Assembly (NCBI GenBank): GCA_964392105.1
Contig: CAYMPA010000018.1
Coordinates: 1 to 29,944, forward strand
DNA length: 29,944 bases
Source of the DNA: UBA7359 sp964392105
Lineage (GTDB): Bacteria; Pseudomonadota; Gammaproteobacteria; Eutrophobiales; Eutrophobiaceae
Reading direction: 5' to 3'
Shown here: positions 16,879-24,389 of the stretch, piece after piece
How the letters are laid out: every line of letters starts with the position of its first letter
How positions within the stretch are numbered: the stretch's first letter is position 1
Notes under the pieces: model-generated
Databases searched by the model: none
Told to the model about the DNA's origin: nothing
The model's input: the letters and a program-made list of their open reading frames with translations, nothing else
Program-made: the position numbers and the translations under genes

Positions 16879-18060
16879 TTATGCAGCCATATCCTTAATC
16901 GTATTAATCGCATAATCCCGTGCTAATTTGTCATCCTCAAGAATAACCTCAAGTGAATTCGCTTCATTATGCGTTACGTTTTCCAACACTATTTCAATTA
17001 CACGAGCTATATCAGTAAACCGAATATGTTTTTGCAAGAATTCATTTACGGCGATTTCATTTGCTGCATTAAGTATTGCACTACTCGTTCCTCCCTGTTG
17101 CATAGCTTCACGTGTTAGTTTCAAACAAGGAAATCTTTGTTCATCCGGCTTTACAAAATCCAGTTGAGCAATATCAAACAAATCAAGTCGTTCGACACCT
17201 GCATCAATCCTTTCAGGCCAGGCCAGGCCATAAGCAATCGGAGTGCGCATGTCCGGATTGCCTAATTGTGCCAATACTGAGCCATCATTATATTCAACCA
17301 AAGAATGTATAACACTCTGGGGATGTAATACGACCTGTATGAATTCGGGTTGAGTATAGAACAACCAGCATGCTTCTATTACTTCAAGCCCTTTATTCAT
17401 CATCGTTGCAGAATCAACTGATATTTTTCTACCCATCACCCAATTTGGATGTGCGCAGGCCTGTTCTGGAGTCATAGAAGAAAGTTGTTCCAATGGCGTA
17501 GTTCGAAAAGGCCCACCTGAAGCTGTGAGCAAAATCTTTTTAACGCCTGCCTTTTCAATTCCTTTATCAAAATCAATCGGCATGCATTGAAATATGGCGT
17601 TGTGTTCACTATCTATCGGTAATAATTCAGCATTATTTTCCTGGATAGTATCCATGAATATTTTACCCGACATAACCAAGGCTTCTTTATTAGCGAGTAA
17701 CACTCGTTTGCCTGCTTTTGCTGCTCCTAATGTAGGTAATAATCCAGCAGCACCAACAATCGCAGCCATAACATAGTCAACATCTACAAGTCCTACAACT
17801 TTTAAAAGACCATCCACACCACTTAAGACAGTCACATGTGGGGCTTTGTTCTTTAATTCTTGCTCTAATTTTGATGCTGCATCTTCATTAACCATAACGG
17901 CAAATTCAGGCATATATTGAATACACTGTTCCAGCAATACATCTACATTGGTATTCGCGGTTAATGCCTTAACGCTATATTTCTCTGGATGGCGTAAAAT
18001 TACATCCAGTGTGTTTACACCAATACTGCCAGATGAACCTAAAATAGTGATACCTTTCAT
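16879..18060 (-). CDS. dxr: 1-deoxy-D-xylulose 5-phosphate reductoisomerase
   Basis: Dxr converts DXP to 2-C-methyl-D-erythritol 4-phosphate with NADPH, the committed step of the MEP isoprenoid pathway. It thereby feeds UppS, whose gene lies two genes upstream. The protein has 393 residues (E. coli 398). The NADPH-binding start is ITILGSSGSIGVNTLDVI. Catalytic-region motifs are LLANKEALVMSG, LPIDSEHNAIFQCM and GRKISVDSATMMNKGLEVIE. The ATG overlaps the cdsA stop by four bases (ATGA), so it is translationally coupled. Downstream it runs straight into repeat D. Confidence 0.97.
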   Translation of the reverse strand: MKGITILGSSGSIGVNTLDVILRHPEKYSVKALTANTNVDVLLEQCIQYMPEFAVMVNEDAASKLEQELKNKAPHVTVLSGVDGLLKVVGLVDVDYVMAAIVGAAGLLPTLGAAKAGKRVLLANKEALVMSGKIFMDTIQENNAELLPIDSEHNAIFQCMPIDFDKGIEKAGVKKILLTASGGPFRTTPLEQLSSMTPEQACAHPNWVMGRKISVDSATMMNKGLEVIEACWLFYTQPEFIQVVLHPQSVIHSLVEYNDGSVLAQLGNPDMRTPIAYGLAWPERIDAGVERLDLFDIAQLDFVKPDEQRFPCLKLTREAMQQGGTSSAILNAANEIAVNEFLQKHIRFTDIARVIEIVLENVTHNEANSLEVILEDDKLARDYAINTIKDMAA

Positions 18061-18878
18061 CCTGCCATACCTAAATAAATAACACCAAACACAAAAATCG
18101 GGCTGGCTGCAGTTAAACTGTCGATTCTATCCATAACACCTCCGTGACCAGGCAATATGGAGCCACTGTCTTTTTGATCTGCTTCACGCTTCACCAAACT
18201 CTCCATCAGATCACCAAAGACTGATAATGTGACAGTCAATATTGATAGCCCGGTAAATGCCAATCCGTAACTCAAATTTTTATTTAAAACAATAACATAA
18301 CATACCGTAATAACAATACCTGCCAAAATGCCGGCTATAGTTCCTTCCCACGTCTTTCCAGGACTAACTCGACTGGCAAGTCGTCGTTTACCCCATTTTT
18401 TACCTATAAAATAGGCTGCTGTATCAGCGCCCCAAATAAGCAGCATAAGAAACATCAATAATGAGGCACCATTCACAGAAAAAGATTTCAATATTGTTAG
18501 ACTTGACCACATAGGAATTAACAATAACACACCGACTAACATCAGTATCGAAGTTGAATTTGGTAATAAATTACGCTGGTTCTGATAAAAAAGAATGAGG
18601 ATTATGGCTATAAACCAATAAACTGCACCACATAAAATGATACTGCTATATAAGAAACTACTATCAACCCAAAATATTACTGCCAAAATAAATACAATTA
18701 ATGAGCTGTATAGATACCTGATTTTTTTTCTTAATTTACAGAGCGCAGCCCACTCCCAGGCTCCAATAGCGACAAAAACAGCAAGCAATATTGAAAACCA
18801 TTTCGTATCAAGGTAAAGAATGACTGCAATAACTATAGGTATAAGTATCGCAGCGGTAATGATTCTATGTTTAAGCAT
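18057..18878 (-). CDS. cdsA: Phosphatidate cytidylyltransferase CdsA
   Basis: CdsA makes CDP-diacylglycerol from phosphatidate and CTP in the inner membrane, the branch point of phospholipid synthesis. From the chosen ATG at 18878 it has 273 residues (E. coli 285), with about eight hydrophobic membrane segments starting at IITAAILIPIVIAVILYL. The family signature is complete near the C-terminus: SLVKREADQKDSGSILPGHG followed by GVMDRIDSL. A longer frame to 18935 would overlap uppS by 65 bases. The start MLKHRII overlaps uppS by only eight bases (ATGCTTAA) and matches the family, so I prefer it. Its stop overlaps the dxr start. Confidence 0.95.
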   Translation of the reverse strand: MLKHRIITAAILIPIVIAVILYLDTKWFSILLAVFVAIGAWEWAALCKLRKKIRYLYSSLIVFILAVIFWVDSSFLYSSIILCGAVYWFIAIILILFYQNQRNLLPNSTSILMLVGVLLLIPMWSSLTILKSFSVNGASLLMFLMLLIWGADTAAYFIGKKWGKRRLASRVSPGKTWEGTIAGILAGIVITVCYVIVLNKNLSYGLAFTGLSILTVTLSVFGDLMESLVKREADQKDSGSILPGHGGVMDRIDSLTAASPIFVFGVIYLGMAG

Positions 18879-19617
18879 TATGGGGCTGCTCAATTTGTTC
18901 AGATGTTTTACCAAATCGTCTTTGACATTTGTCAAACCAGTCTAATGCAAGATCTAATTGCTCAGGATTGAAATCAGGCCATAAGGTATTTGTAAAATAC
19001 AATTCGGTATATGCCAGTTGCCACAATAGGTAATTACTAATCCGTTGCTCTCCACCTGTACGAATAAAAAGATCAGGATCGTTATTTTGCGCTAAAGATA
19101 ATTTATCGCTGATTATTGCTTCATTAATATCATCAACAATTAATTTATTTGAAGCTATGTCTTTACTAATTGATTGACAAGTTTGAATAATATCCCAACG
19201 ACCACTGTAGTTTGCGGCCACATTTAAACATAAGCCTGAATTTGATGACGTTAGTGATTCAGAATCATTGATGGAATTTTGTAATTTATCACTGAATGCT
19301 GCCCGATCACCAATAAACTTTAATCTGATGTTGTTCTTATGCAAATCTTTTACTTCAGACTGTAATGCTGTCATAAAAAGATCCATTAACAAACCAACTT
19401 CCTTTTCTGGTCGTTGCCAGTTTTCACGACTGAATGCATAAACAGTGATTGTATTCAGTTCAATCTTGACTGCATGTTCAATCAATTTTCTAAGCGTTTG
19501 TACACCAGCGCGATGTCCTGACACACGTGGTAACCCTCTTTTTTTTGCCCATCTACCGTTACCATCCATAATAATCGCAACGTGATCTGGTTTAGTAATT
19601 GTGGACTTAGCATTCAT
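18871..19617 (-). CDS. uppS: Undecaprenyl diphosphate synthase
   Basis: UppS adds eight isoprene units in cis to farnesyl diphosphate, making the C55 lipid carrier for peptidoglycan and O-antigen. The protein has 248 residues (E. coli ispU 253). The catalytic aspartate D18 lies in HVAIIMDGNGRWAKKRG, followed by SGHRAGVQTLRKLIEHA. The C-terminal region has DPDLFIRTGGEQRISNYLLW and AYTELYFT. No Shine-Dalgarno sequence is seen. A run of ten C residues in the coding sense lies 21-30 bases before the ATG. The 3' end overlaps cdsA by eight bases. Confidence 0.97.
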   Translation of the reverse strand: MNAKSTITKPDHVAIIMDGNGRWAKKRGLPRVSGHRAGVQTLRKLIEHAVKIELNTITVYAFSRENWQRPEKEVGLLMDLFMTALQSEVKDLHKNNIRLKFIGDRAAFSDKLQNSINDSESLTSSNSGLCLNVAANYSGRWDIIQTCQSISKDIASNKLIVDDINEAIISDKLSLAQNNDPDLFIRTGGEQRISNYLLWQLAYTELYFTNTLWPDFNPEQLDLALDWFDKCQRRFGKTSEQIEQPHNA

Positions 19618-19637
19618 TTAATAATGTGTTATATGAC

Positions 19638-19647
19638 GGGGGGGGGG
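19638..19647 (-). repeat. Ten-base homopolymer upstream of uppS (G on plus strand, C in sense)
   Basis: Ten consecutive G bases on the plus strand lie in the 81-base frr-uppS gap, giving C10 in the transcribed sense, 21 bases before the uppS ATG. Long G/C tracts slip during replication and are known phase-variation switches in some bacteria. Here the tract is in an AT-rich untranslated spacer, so any effect would be on uppS leader structure or spacing. A read error in tract length is also possible. Confidence 0.8.
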
Positions 19648-19698
19648 TGAAGTGTTTGTTGGTAGTAGACAGAAAATGCACCACTTAATATAAAAAAT

Positions 19699-20256
19699 CT
19701 AGATTTCAAGCATTTCTGCTTCTTTTTGTTCAAGGCTTTTATCAATTAATGCAATATGCTCATCAGTTAATTTTTGGATGCGTTCTTCCGCTTTTCGTTC
19801 ATCATCCTTTGTAATCATTTTTTCTTTGATCAATTCTTTACATGAAGAATTTGCATCACGTCTTATATTACGAATAGCAATACGAGCCTGTTCTGCCTCA
19901 CCACGAATAACCTTTATCAAATCTTTTCGTCTTTCTTCAGTAAGTGGAGGAAGAGGCACACGAATTACTTCACCAGCTGTTACCGGATTTAATCCAAGAT
20001 TAGCATTCATAATGGCCTTTTCAATGTTAGGGATACTACCTTTATCATAGGCATTAACCCCAAGTGTCCTGGCATCCACTACATTGATACTAGCCACCTG
20101 GTTAAGTGGCGTATCTGATCCGTAATAACTTACTTTAACCTGCTCCAGTAGACTCGTGTGGGCACGACCAGTCCTTATCTTGGCCATTTCCGTTTTTAAA
20201 GATTCGAGACTTTTAAGCATCCGATTTTTTGCATCATTTAGAATATCTTCGACCAT
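19699..20256 (-). CDS. frr: Ribosome recycling factor
   Basis: RRF splits post-termination ribosomes together with EF-G. The protein has 185 residues, the same length as E. coli. It has the two-domain tRNA-shaped pattern: helix one with NRMLKSLESLKTEMAKIRTGRAHTS, the central domain with LLEQVKVSYYGSDTPLNQVA and PLPPLTEERRKDLIKVIRG, and the C-terminal helix with IQKLTDEHIALIDKSLEQKE, all quoted as short family blocks. AAGGAG lies well placed before the ATG. It follows pyrH by 27 bases in the conserved rpsB-tsf-pyrH-frr order. Confidence 0.97.
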   Translation of the reverse strand: MVEDILNDAKNRMLKSLESLKTEMAKIRTGRAHTSLLEQVKVSYYGSDTPLNQVASINVVDARTLGVNAYDKGSIPNIEKAIMNANLGLNPVTAGEVIRVPLPPLTEERRKDLIKVIRGEAEQARIAIRNIRRDANSSCKELIKEKMITKDDERKAEERIQKLTDEHIALIDKSLEQKEAEMLEI

Positions 20257-20283
20257 GTTATTCCCGCTCCTTACAACTAGTCT

Positions 20284-21009
20284 TTAACTCACCAGGGTCC
20301 CTTCATTCCCACCCATGGCGGCCTTTAATAATGAACCCGGTTTAGTCATATCCAATACCCTGAGGGGCATGTGGTTATCTCGACAAAGTACAACAGCAGT
20401 TGTATCCATAACACCGAGTTTATGCTCAATAACTTCATCATAATTCAGTGATTCATACCGAATTGCATCTTTATTTTTTACAGGATCAGCAGAATACACC
20501 CCATCTACTTTAGTTGCCTTGATTAATAATTCAGCACCAATTTCAATTGCACGTAAACTCGCTGCTGAATCTGTTGTGAAAAAAGGATTACCTGTACCTG
20601 CTGCCATGATGACAATGCGTCCCTTTTCGAGATGTCGCACCGCACGACGACGGATATAATCCTCACAGACTTGATTGATTTTCAGAGCAGACATTACTCT
20701 GGCATGCAATTGAACTCGTTCAAGCGCATCTTGCATGGCAAGCGAATTCATTATTGTGGCCAACATACCCATGTGATCGGCCGTAACACGATCAATACCG
20801 GCTGCAGCCAAACCCGTACCTCGGAAGATATTGCCACCACCAATAACAATGGCAATCTCGGCACTATGCTTACAAAGATCAGAAATTTCACTGGCAAGAC
20901 GCTCAATAATATTGGGGTCAATACCATAGGCCTCATCACCCATCAACGCCTCGCCACTGAGTTTTAATAAAACCCGTCTAAATTTTAAAGAAGGGGACGG
21001 GGCAGACAT
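20284..21009 (-). CDS. pyrH: Uridylate kinase
   Basis: PyrH phosphorylates UMP to UDP with ATP and is hexameric in bacteria. It belongs to the amino acid kinase family and is typically activated by GTP and inhibited by UTP. The protein has 241 residues, the same as E. coli. Motifs are RVLLKLSGEALMGDEAYGID near residue 13, VIGGGNIFRGTGLAAAGIDR, DHMGMLATIMNSLAMQDALE and TGNPFFTTDSAASLRAIEI. The ATG is only four bases after the tsf stop and lacks a strong ribosome site, so it is probably coupled to tsf. Confidence 0.97.
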   Translation of the reverse strand: MSAPSPSLKFRRVLLKLSGEALMGDEAYGIDPNIIERLASEISDLCKHSAEIAIVIGGGNIFRGTGLAAAGIDRVTADHMGMLATIMNSLAMQDALERVQLHARVMSALKINQVCEDYIRRRAVRHLEKGRIVIMAAGTGNPFFTTDSAASLRAIEIGAELLIKATKVDGVYSADPVKNKDAIRYESLNYDEVIEHKLGVMDTTAVVLCRDNHMPLRVLDMTKPGSLLKAAMGGNEGTLVS

Positions 21010-21013
21010 TTAT

Positions 21014-21883
21014 TTAGGCTCGTTTGGCCTGAGACATAACTTCTTCTGCAAAGTTATCTTCACGTTTTTCTATTCCCTCTCCAACTTCATAACGAAGGAA
21101 TGATACGACCGATGCATTGGCAGACTTAAGTAATTTTTCAACAGTTTGGTCCGGATCTTTGACAAAGGGTTGTCCGAGCAAGGTGATTTCCTTAAGAAAT
21201 TTCTTTATCCGACCTGAAACCATTTTCTCAATAATTTCGGCAGGTTTTCCGCTTTCTTCTGCCTGTGCTGAAAAGATTTCTTTTTCTTTATTTAGTAATT
21301 CCTGTGAAACTTGATCTTCACTGACACAAACTGGCTTACTTGCGGCAATATGCATCGCTAAATCCTTGGCCAATGATTCATCGCCACCTTCAAGTTCCAC
21401 AATCACACCGATACGGTTACCGTGTAGATAGGTTCCAGTTTGGCCTTCCGAATATCGTTTTTCAAAACGCCTGACCGTTATTTTTTCCCCAATTTTGGCA
21501 ACTAATTGCTGGTTTGCTTCCTCAATTGTTTGATCACCCAGGCTAAGCCCCATCAATACGCCAACATCTGCCGGGTTTTGTGTAGCGATGGCATTGACAA
21601 CGTCGTTAGCAAATTGAAGAAAGTTTTCATCTTTAGCAACAAAATCAGTCTCACAGTTGATTTCCAGAATGATAACGTCTTTTCCGTCCTGTTTGATTGA
21701 TATAATGCCTTCAGCGGCGATACGACCTGCTTTCTTGGCGGCTTTGGCTGCACCAGATTTACGCATTTCTTCAATTGCGACTTCGATATCACCATTGGCT
21801 TCCTGTAAAGCCTTTTTACAATCCATCATTCCCGCGCCAGTACGTTCGCGAAGCTCTTTAACTAATGAGGCAGTAATTTGCAT
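21014..21883 (-). CDS. tsf: Elongation factor Ts
   Basis: EF-Ts exchanges GDP for GTP on EF-Tu during translation. The protein has 289 residues (E. coli 283). The N-terminal UBA-like domain has the signature LVKELRERTGAGMMDCKKAL. The core has CETDFVAKDENFLQFANDVV, the loop that contacts EF-Tu. The C-terminal module has LLGQPFVKDPDQTVEKLL. GAGGAA lies before the ATG at 21883. The gap to rpsB is 47 bases. In E. coli rpsB and tsf form an operon regulated by S2; the order here allows the same, but I see no direct proof. Confidence 0.97.
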   Translation of the reverse strand: MQITASLVKELRERTGAGMMDCKKALQEANGDIEVAIEEMRKSGAAKAAKKAGRIAAEGIISIKQDGKDVIILEINCETDFVAKDENFLQFANDVVNAIATQNPADVGVLMGLSLGDQTIEEANQQLVAKIGEKITVRRFEKRYSEGQTGTYLHGNRIGVIVELEGGDESLAKDLAMHIAASKPVCVSEDQVSQELLNKEKEIFSAQAEESGKPAEIIEKMVSGRIKKFLKEITLLGQPFVKDPDQTVEKLLKSANASVVSFLRYEVGEGIEKREDNFAEEVMSQAKRA

Positions 21884-21930
21884 CTGATATTCCTCTAACT
21901 ATTCATTAGATAATCTGTAATACAGATATC

Positions 21931-22923
21931 TTATACATCACTTGCCTTAGTAGCAGTTTTTTTGCTGACTTTCTTTGCCGTTTTCTTGGTAACCTTTTTC
22001 TTGGCGGCTGTTTTCTTTTTAGCCACTTTCTTTTTAGGCGATTCAGCATCGTCTGAAACAGTTTTTTCTTCTGTTTCAGTATCAGTACTCTCACTGATAG
22101 CCTTCTTAACAACTTTTTTCTTGGTTGTCTTTTTACTAACTTTTGGTTTTGACTTTGCTCCTTCAACAGCTTCTACAGGGGCACCGGAATCATCGATTTC
22201 AATTAACTCATCATTGTCTTCAGCACCACCCAAATGTGCAATCGATTGGCGACTGTCAAGAATGGCGTCCGCTATGCCCTTGGCATAGAGAGATATTGAA
22301 CGGATTGCATCATCATTACCTGGAATAACATAATCGATACCTTTTAGACTATTATTACTATCAACGATACCAATTACAGGTATTCCAAGCTTAACCGCTT
22401 CACTTACAGCAATGTTTTCGTATCCCACGTCAATTATAAATATGGCATCTGGAATGCCTTTCATATCTTTAATTCCTGACAAGTTTGCTTCCAACTTATC
22501 CAGTTCACGCTTAACCATGAGCTGTTCTTTCTTGTTTACCCGATCCAGACTACCATCAGTCTGCATGGATTCGATTTCCTTCAAGCGATTAATCGAACCA
22601 CGTACCGTCTTGAAATTGGTCAACAAACCACCCAACCAACGACGATTGATAAATGGCATACCACAGCGCATTGCTTCTTCAGCAATAATTGATTGAGCTG
22701 AGCGTTTGGTACCGACAAATAATATCGTGCCTTTCTTTGAGGCCATTTTACTGACGAAGTTTATGGCTTCTTCATACAATGGAAGGGTCTTTTCCAGATT
22801 AATAATGTGGATTTTATTGCGCTGACCGAATAAATACGGTGCCATACCGGGGTTCCAGTATCGGGTTTGATGACCAAAATGGACACCAGCCTCCAGCATT
22901 TCACGCATGGTGACATTAGACAT
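21931..22923 (-). CDS. rpsB: Ribosomal protein S2 with long lysine-rich C-terminal tail
   Basis: S2 is a small-subunit ribosomal protein on the back of the 30S subunit. Residues 1 to about 240 match the family: VTMREMLEAGVHFGHQTRYW, RNKIHIINLEKTLPLYEEA, FVGTKRSAQSII, RRWLGGLLTNFKTV and IPGNDDAIRSISLYAKGIAD. E. coli S2 ends near here at 241 residues. This protein continues to 330. The extra part is first acidic (DNDELIEIDDSG) and then carries repeated lysine-alanine-threonine blocks (KKVAKKKTAAKKKVTKKTAKK), like histone H1 or AlgP tails. The start is the ATG at 22923 with AGGAG before it. A longer frame to 22971 has no family match. Confidence 0.95.
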   Translation of the reverse strand: MSNVTMREMLEAGVHFGHQTRYWNPGMAPYLFGQRNKIHIINLEKTLPLYEEAINFVSKMASKKGTILFVGTKRSAQSIIAEEAMRCGMPFINRRWLGGLLTNFKTVRGSINRLKEIESMQTDGSLDRVNKKEQLMVKRELDKLEANLSGIKDMKGIPDAIFIIDVGYENIAVSEAVKLGIPVIGIVDSNNSLKGIDYVIPGNDDAIRSISLYAKGIADAILDSRQSIAHLGGAEDNDELIEIDDSGAPVEAVEGAKSKPKVSKKTTKKKVVKKAISESTDTETEEKTVSDDAESPKKKVAKKKTAAKKKVTKKTAKKVSKKTATKASDV

Positions 22924-22977
22924 GTTAAATTCTCCTGTTAGGGTTAAGCCTCCGCACCCCCCATATACCAACCTAGA

Positions 22978-23236
22978 AGAGACTATCTGGTTATGATAAT
23001 TCCGGCTGCAAATGTCTCTGTCCGGAGCAATTTAATAATTGATTTCGTTAAATAGATTGACTATTGACCGCAGGAAATGCCCTTAGGTGCGCCTCGATCA
23101 ATTCTTAACTTTCTCTCAAACAGAACCATTTTACTATGGGCATCCATGCCCTACGCCCTTCGGGCCAGCCTAACTGCTGTTCAAATCTGTTCCAGACAGA
23201 TTTGTCGCTTCGAAATATCATAACCAGACAGTCTCT
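22978..23236. repeat. Inverted-repeat element C in the rpsB leader
   Basis: About 259 bases bounded by 21-base inverted repeats with one mismatch: AGAGACTATCTGGTTATGATA (22978-22998) pairs with its counterpart at 23216-23236. The inside holds hairpins at 23138-23151 (GGGCATCCATGCCC), 23154-23164 (GCCCTTCGGGC) and 23182-23204 (arms CAAATCTGT and ACAGATTTG). The last part is the module shared with element A1. Short direct repeats (GCACCCC, then ATATA) lie outside both ends, near 22955 and 23243, and may be remnants of target duplication. The element lies between the proposed rpsB promoter and the rpsB start. Confidence 0.7.
23138..23207. repeat. Nested palindromic module, second copy
   Basis: The same block order as at 381-457: GGGCATCC, TGCCCTAC, GGCCAGC, CTGCTGTTCAAAT, ATTTGTC. 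The 23-base terminal hairpin has arms CAAATCTGT and ACAGATTTG (23182-23204). At 433-455 they are CAAATTCGC and GCGAATTTG. Four positions in each arm are involved and pairing is kept, so the changes are compensatory. Confidence 0.7.
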
Positions 23237-23248
23237 AACCAGGCACCC

Positions 23249-23277
23249 CATATATGGTTGAAGCGTGCGTGTGACAA
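23249..23277 (-). promoter_or_regulatory. Candidate sigma-70 promoter for rpsB operon
   Basis: On the minus strand, TTGTCA (23277-23272) and TATATG (23254-23249) are spaced by exactly 17 bases. They match five and four of six consensus positions. Transcription would start near 23242 and give a leader of about 320 bases containing all of element C. Nothing better is seen closer to rpsB. Confidence 0.45.
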
Positions 23278-23289
23278 TTTATGATGTAT

Positions 23290-23318
23290 TTGCGAAAACC
23301 GCGGGCGCTTTATACCAT
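23290..23318 (+). promoter_or_regulatory. map: Candidate sigma-70 promoter for map
   Basis: TTGCGA (23290-23295), a 17-base spacer and TACCAT (23313-23318) match four of six positions each. Transcription would begin near 23325, about 45 bases before the map ATG. It is divergent from the proposed rpsB promoter. Confidence 0.4.
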
Positions 23319-23369
23319 AGAATATCTACTACAACAAATACTTAACTTTACATCTGAAAATTAGAATCT

Positions 23370-24137
23370 ATGCCTGTATCTATTAAAACATCTGATGAAA
23401 TTGAAAAAATGCGTGTAGCTGGACGCTTCGCGTCTGAAGTCCTGGAGATGATTGGTCCTAAGGTGCAAATCGGAGTGACAACCAGGGAACTGGATCAAAT
23501 TTGTCACGACTATATCGTAAATGAACAAAATGCGATTCCAGCTCCGCTGAATTATCGTGGATTCCCTAAATCAATATGCACCTCGGTAAATCATGTTGTT
23601 TGCCACGGCATACCGGGGGACAAGAAACTCAAGAATGGTGACATTATCAATATTGATATAACTGTAATTAAGGACGGCTATCATGGAGATACCAGTATGA
23701 TGTTTTTTGTCGGCGAACCATCAATTCGCGCAAGACGTCTTGTTGAACTTACATATGACTGTATGACAAGAGGAATCAAGTTAGTTCGTCCCGGTGTTTG
23801 TTTAGGTGATATCGGGCATGAAATACAAACATTAGTAGAGAGCAACAACTGCTCGGTGGTACGCGAGTATTGTGGTCATGGCATTGGTAAGGAATTCCAT
23901 GAAGATCCTCAAATATTGCATTACGGCAAACCTAATACTGGACTGAAGTTGGAAGCAGGTATGACCTTTACCATTGAACCAATGATTAATTCAGGTAAGC
24001 GCCAGGTAAAATTACTAGCTGATGAATGGACGGTTGTCACTCGCGACCGAAGTCTGTCAGCTCAATGGGAACATACGATCCTTGTAACTGAAAATGGCCA
24101 TGAAGTATTGACCAAGCGTTCAGATGAAGATTTTTAG
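23370..24137 (+). CDS. map: Methionine aminopeptidase, type I
   Basis: This enzyme removes the initiator methionine from nascent proteins in the cytosol. The protein has 255 residues (E. coli 264). All five metal ligands are present: D96 and D107 in INIDITVIKDGYHGDTSM, H170 in YCGHGIGKEFHE, E203 in FTIEPMI and E234 in QWEHTILVTE. H79 of HVVCHG also matches the active site. The gene is divergent from rpsB, as in E. coli. The stop codon TAG (24135-24137) directly abuts, and may be part of, the end of element A2 (TTAGCCCGCATG here against TTAACCCGCATG at the other end). The C-terminus may therefore have been set by insertion of the repeat. Confidence 0.97.
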   Translation: MPVSIKTSDEIEKMRVAGRFASEVLEMIGPKVQIGVTTRELDQICHDYIVNEQNAIPAPLNYRGFPKSICTSVNHVVCHGIPGDKKLKNGDIINIDITVIKDGYHGDTSMMFFVGEPSIRARRLVELTYDCMTRGIKLVRPGVCLGDIGHEIQTLVESNNCSVVREYCGHGIGKEFHEDPQILHYGKPNTGLKLEAGMTFTIEPMINSGKRQVKLLADEWTVVTRDRSLSAQWEHTILVTENGHEVLTKRSDEDF

Positions 24138-24383
24138 CCCGCATGTTGCACGAGTTGGTGAGATGATCACTACGGGCTGGCGCGTTATGCGCGTACTCGC
24201 GACTGCAACCATAGCCGTAGCTCTGGTGAAAGGAGCATGTGCGCGCATAACGTGTCAGAACCAATGAAGGTTCGCAAAGTGATAGGATGGATACAAACGG
24301 TACTTTTTGAATCAACATTGAATTCTTTGTCTAACAACACAATGACACAATTATTAAACATACTCGTGCAACATGCGGGTTAA
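24134..24383. repeat. Inverted-repeat element A2 (non-autonomous, MITE-like)
   Basis: About 250 bases between map and glnD, with perfect 17-base inverted ends: CCCGCATGTTGCACGAG (24138-24154) and CTCGTGCAACATGCGGG (24363-24379). The flanking TTAG and TTAA may belong to the ends. Its reverse complement aligns along its length with element A1, minus the A1 inserts, so it looks like the simpler and younger form. There is no transposase and no convincing gene. The glnD start codon follows six bases after the end. Confidence 0.85.
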
Positions 24384-24389
24384 TTCACG

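Noticed and set aside
21906..22166. Lysine/arginine-rich frame of 86 codons on the minus strand.
   Set aside because: It is the shifted frame of the lysine-rich rpsB tail.
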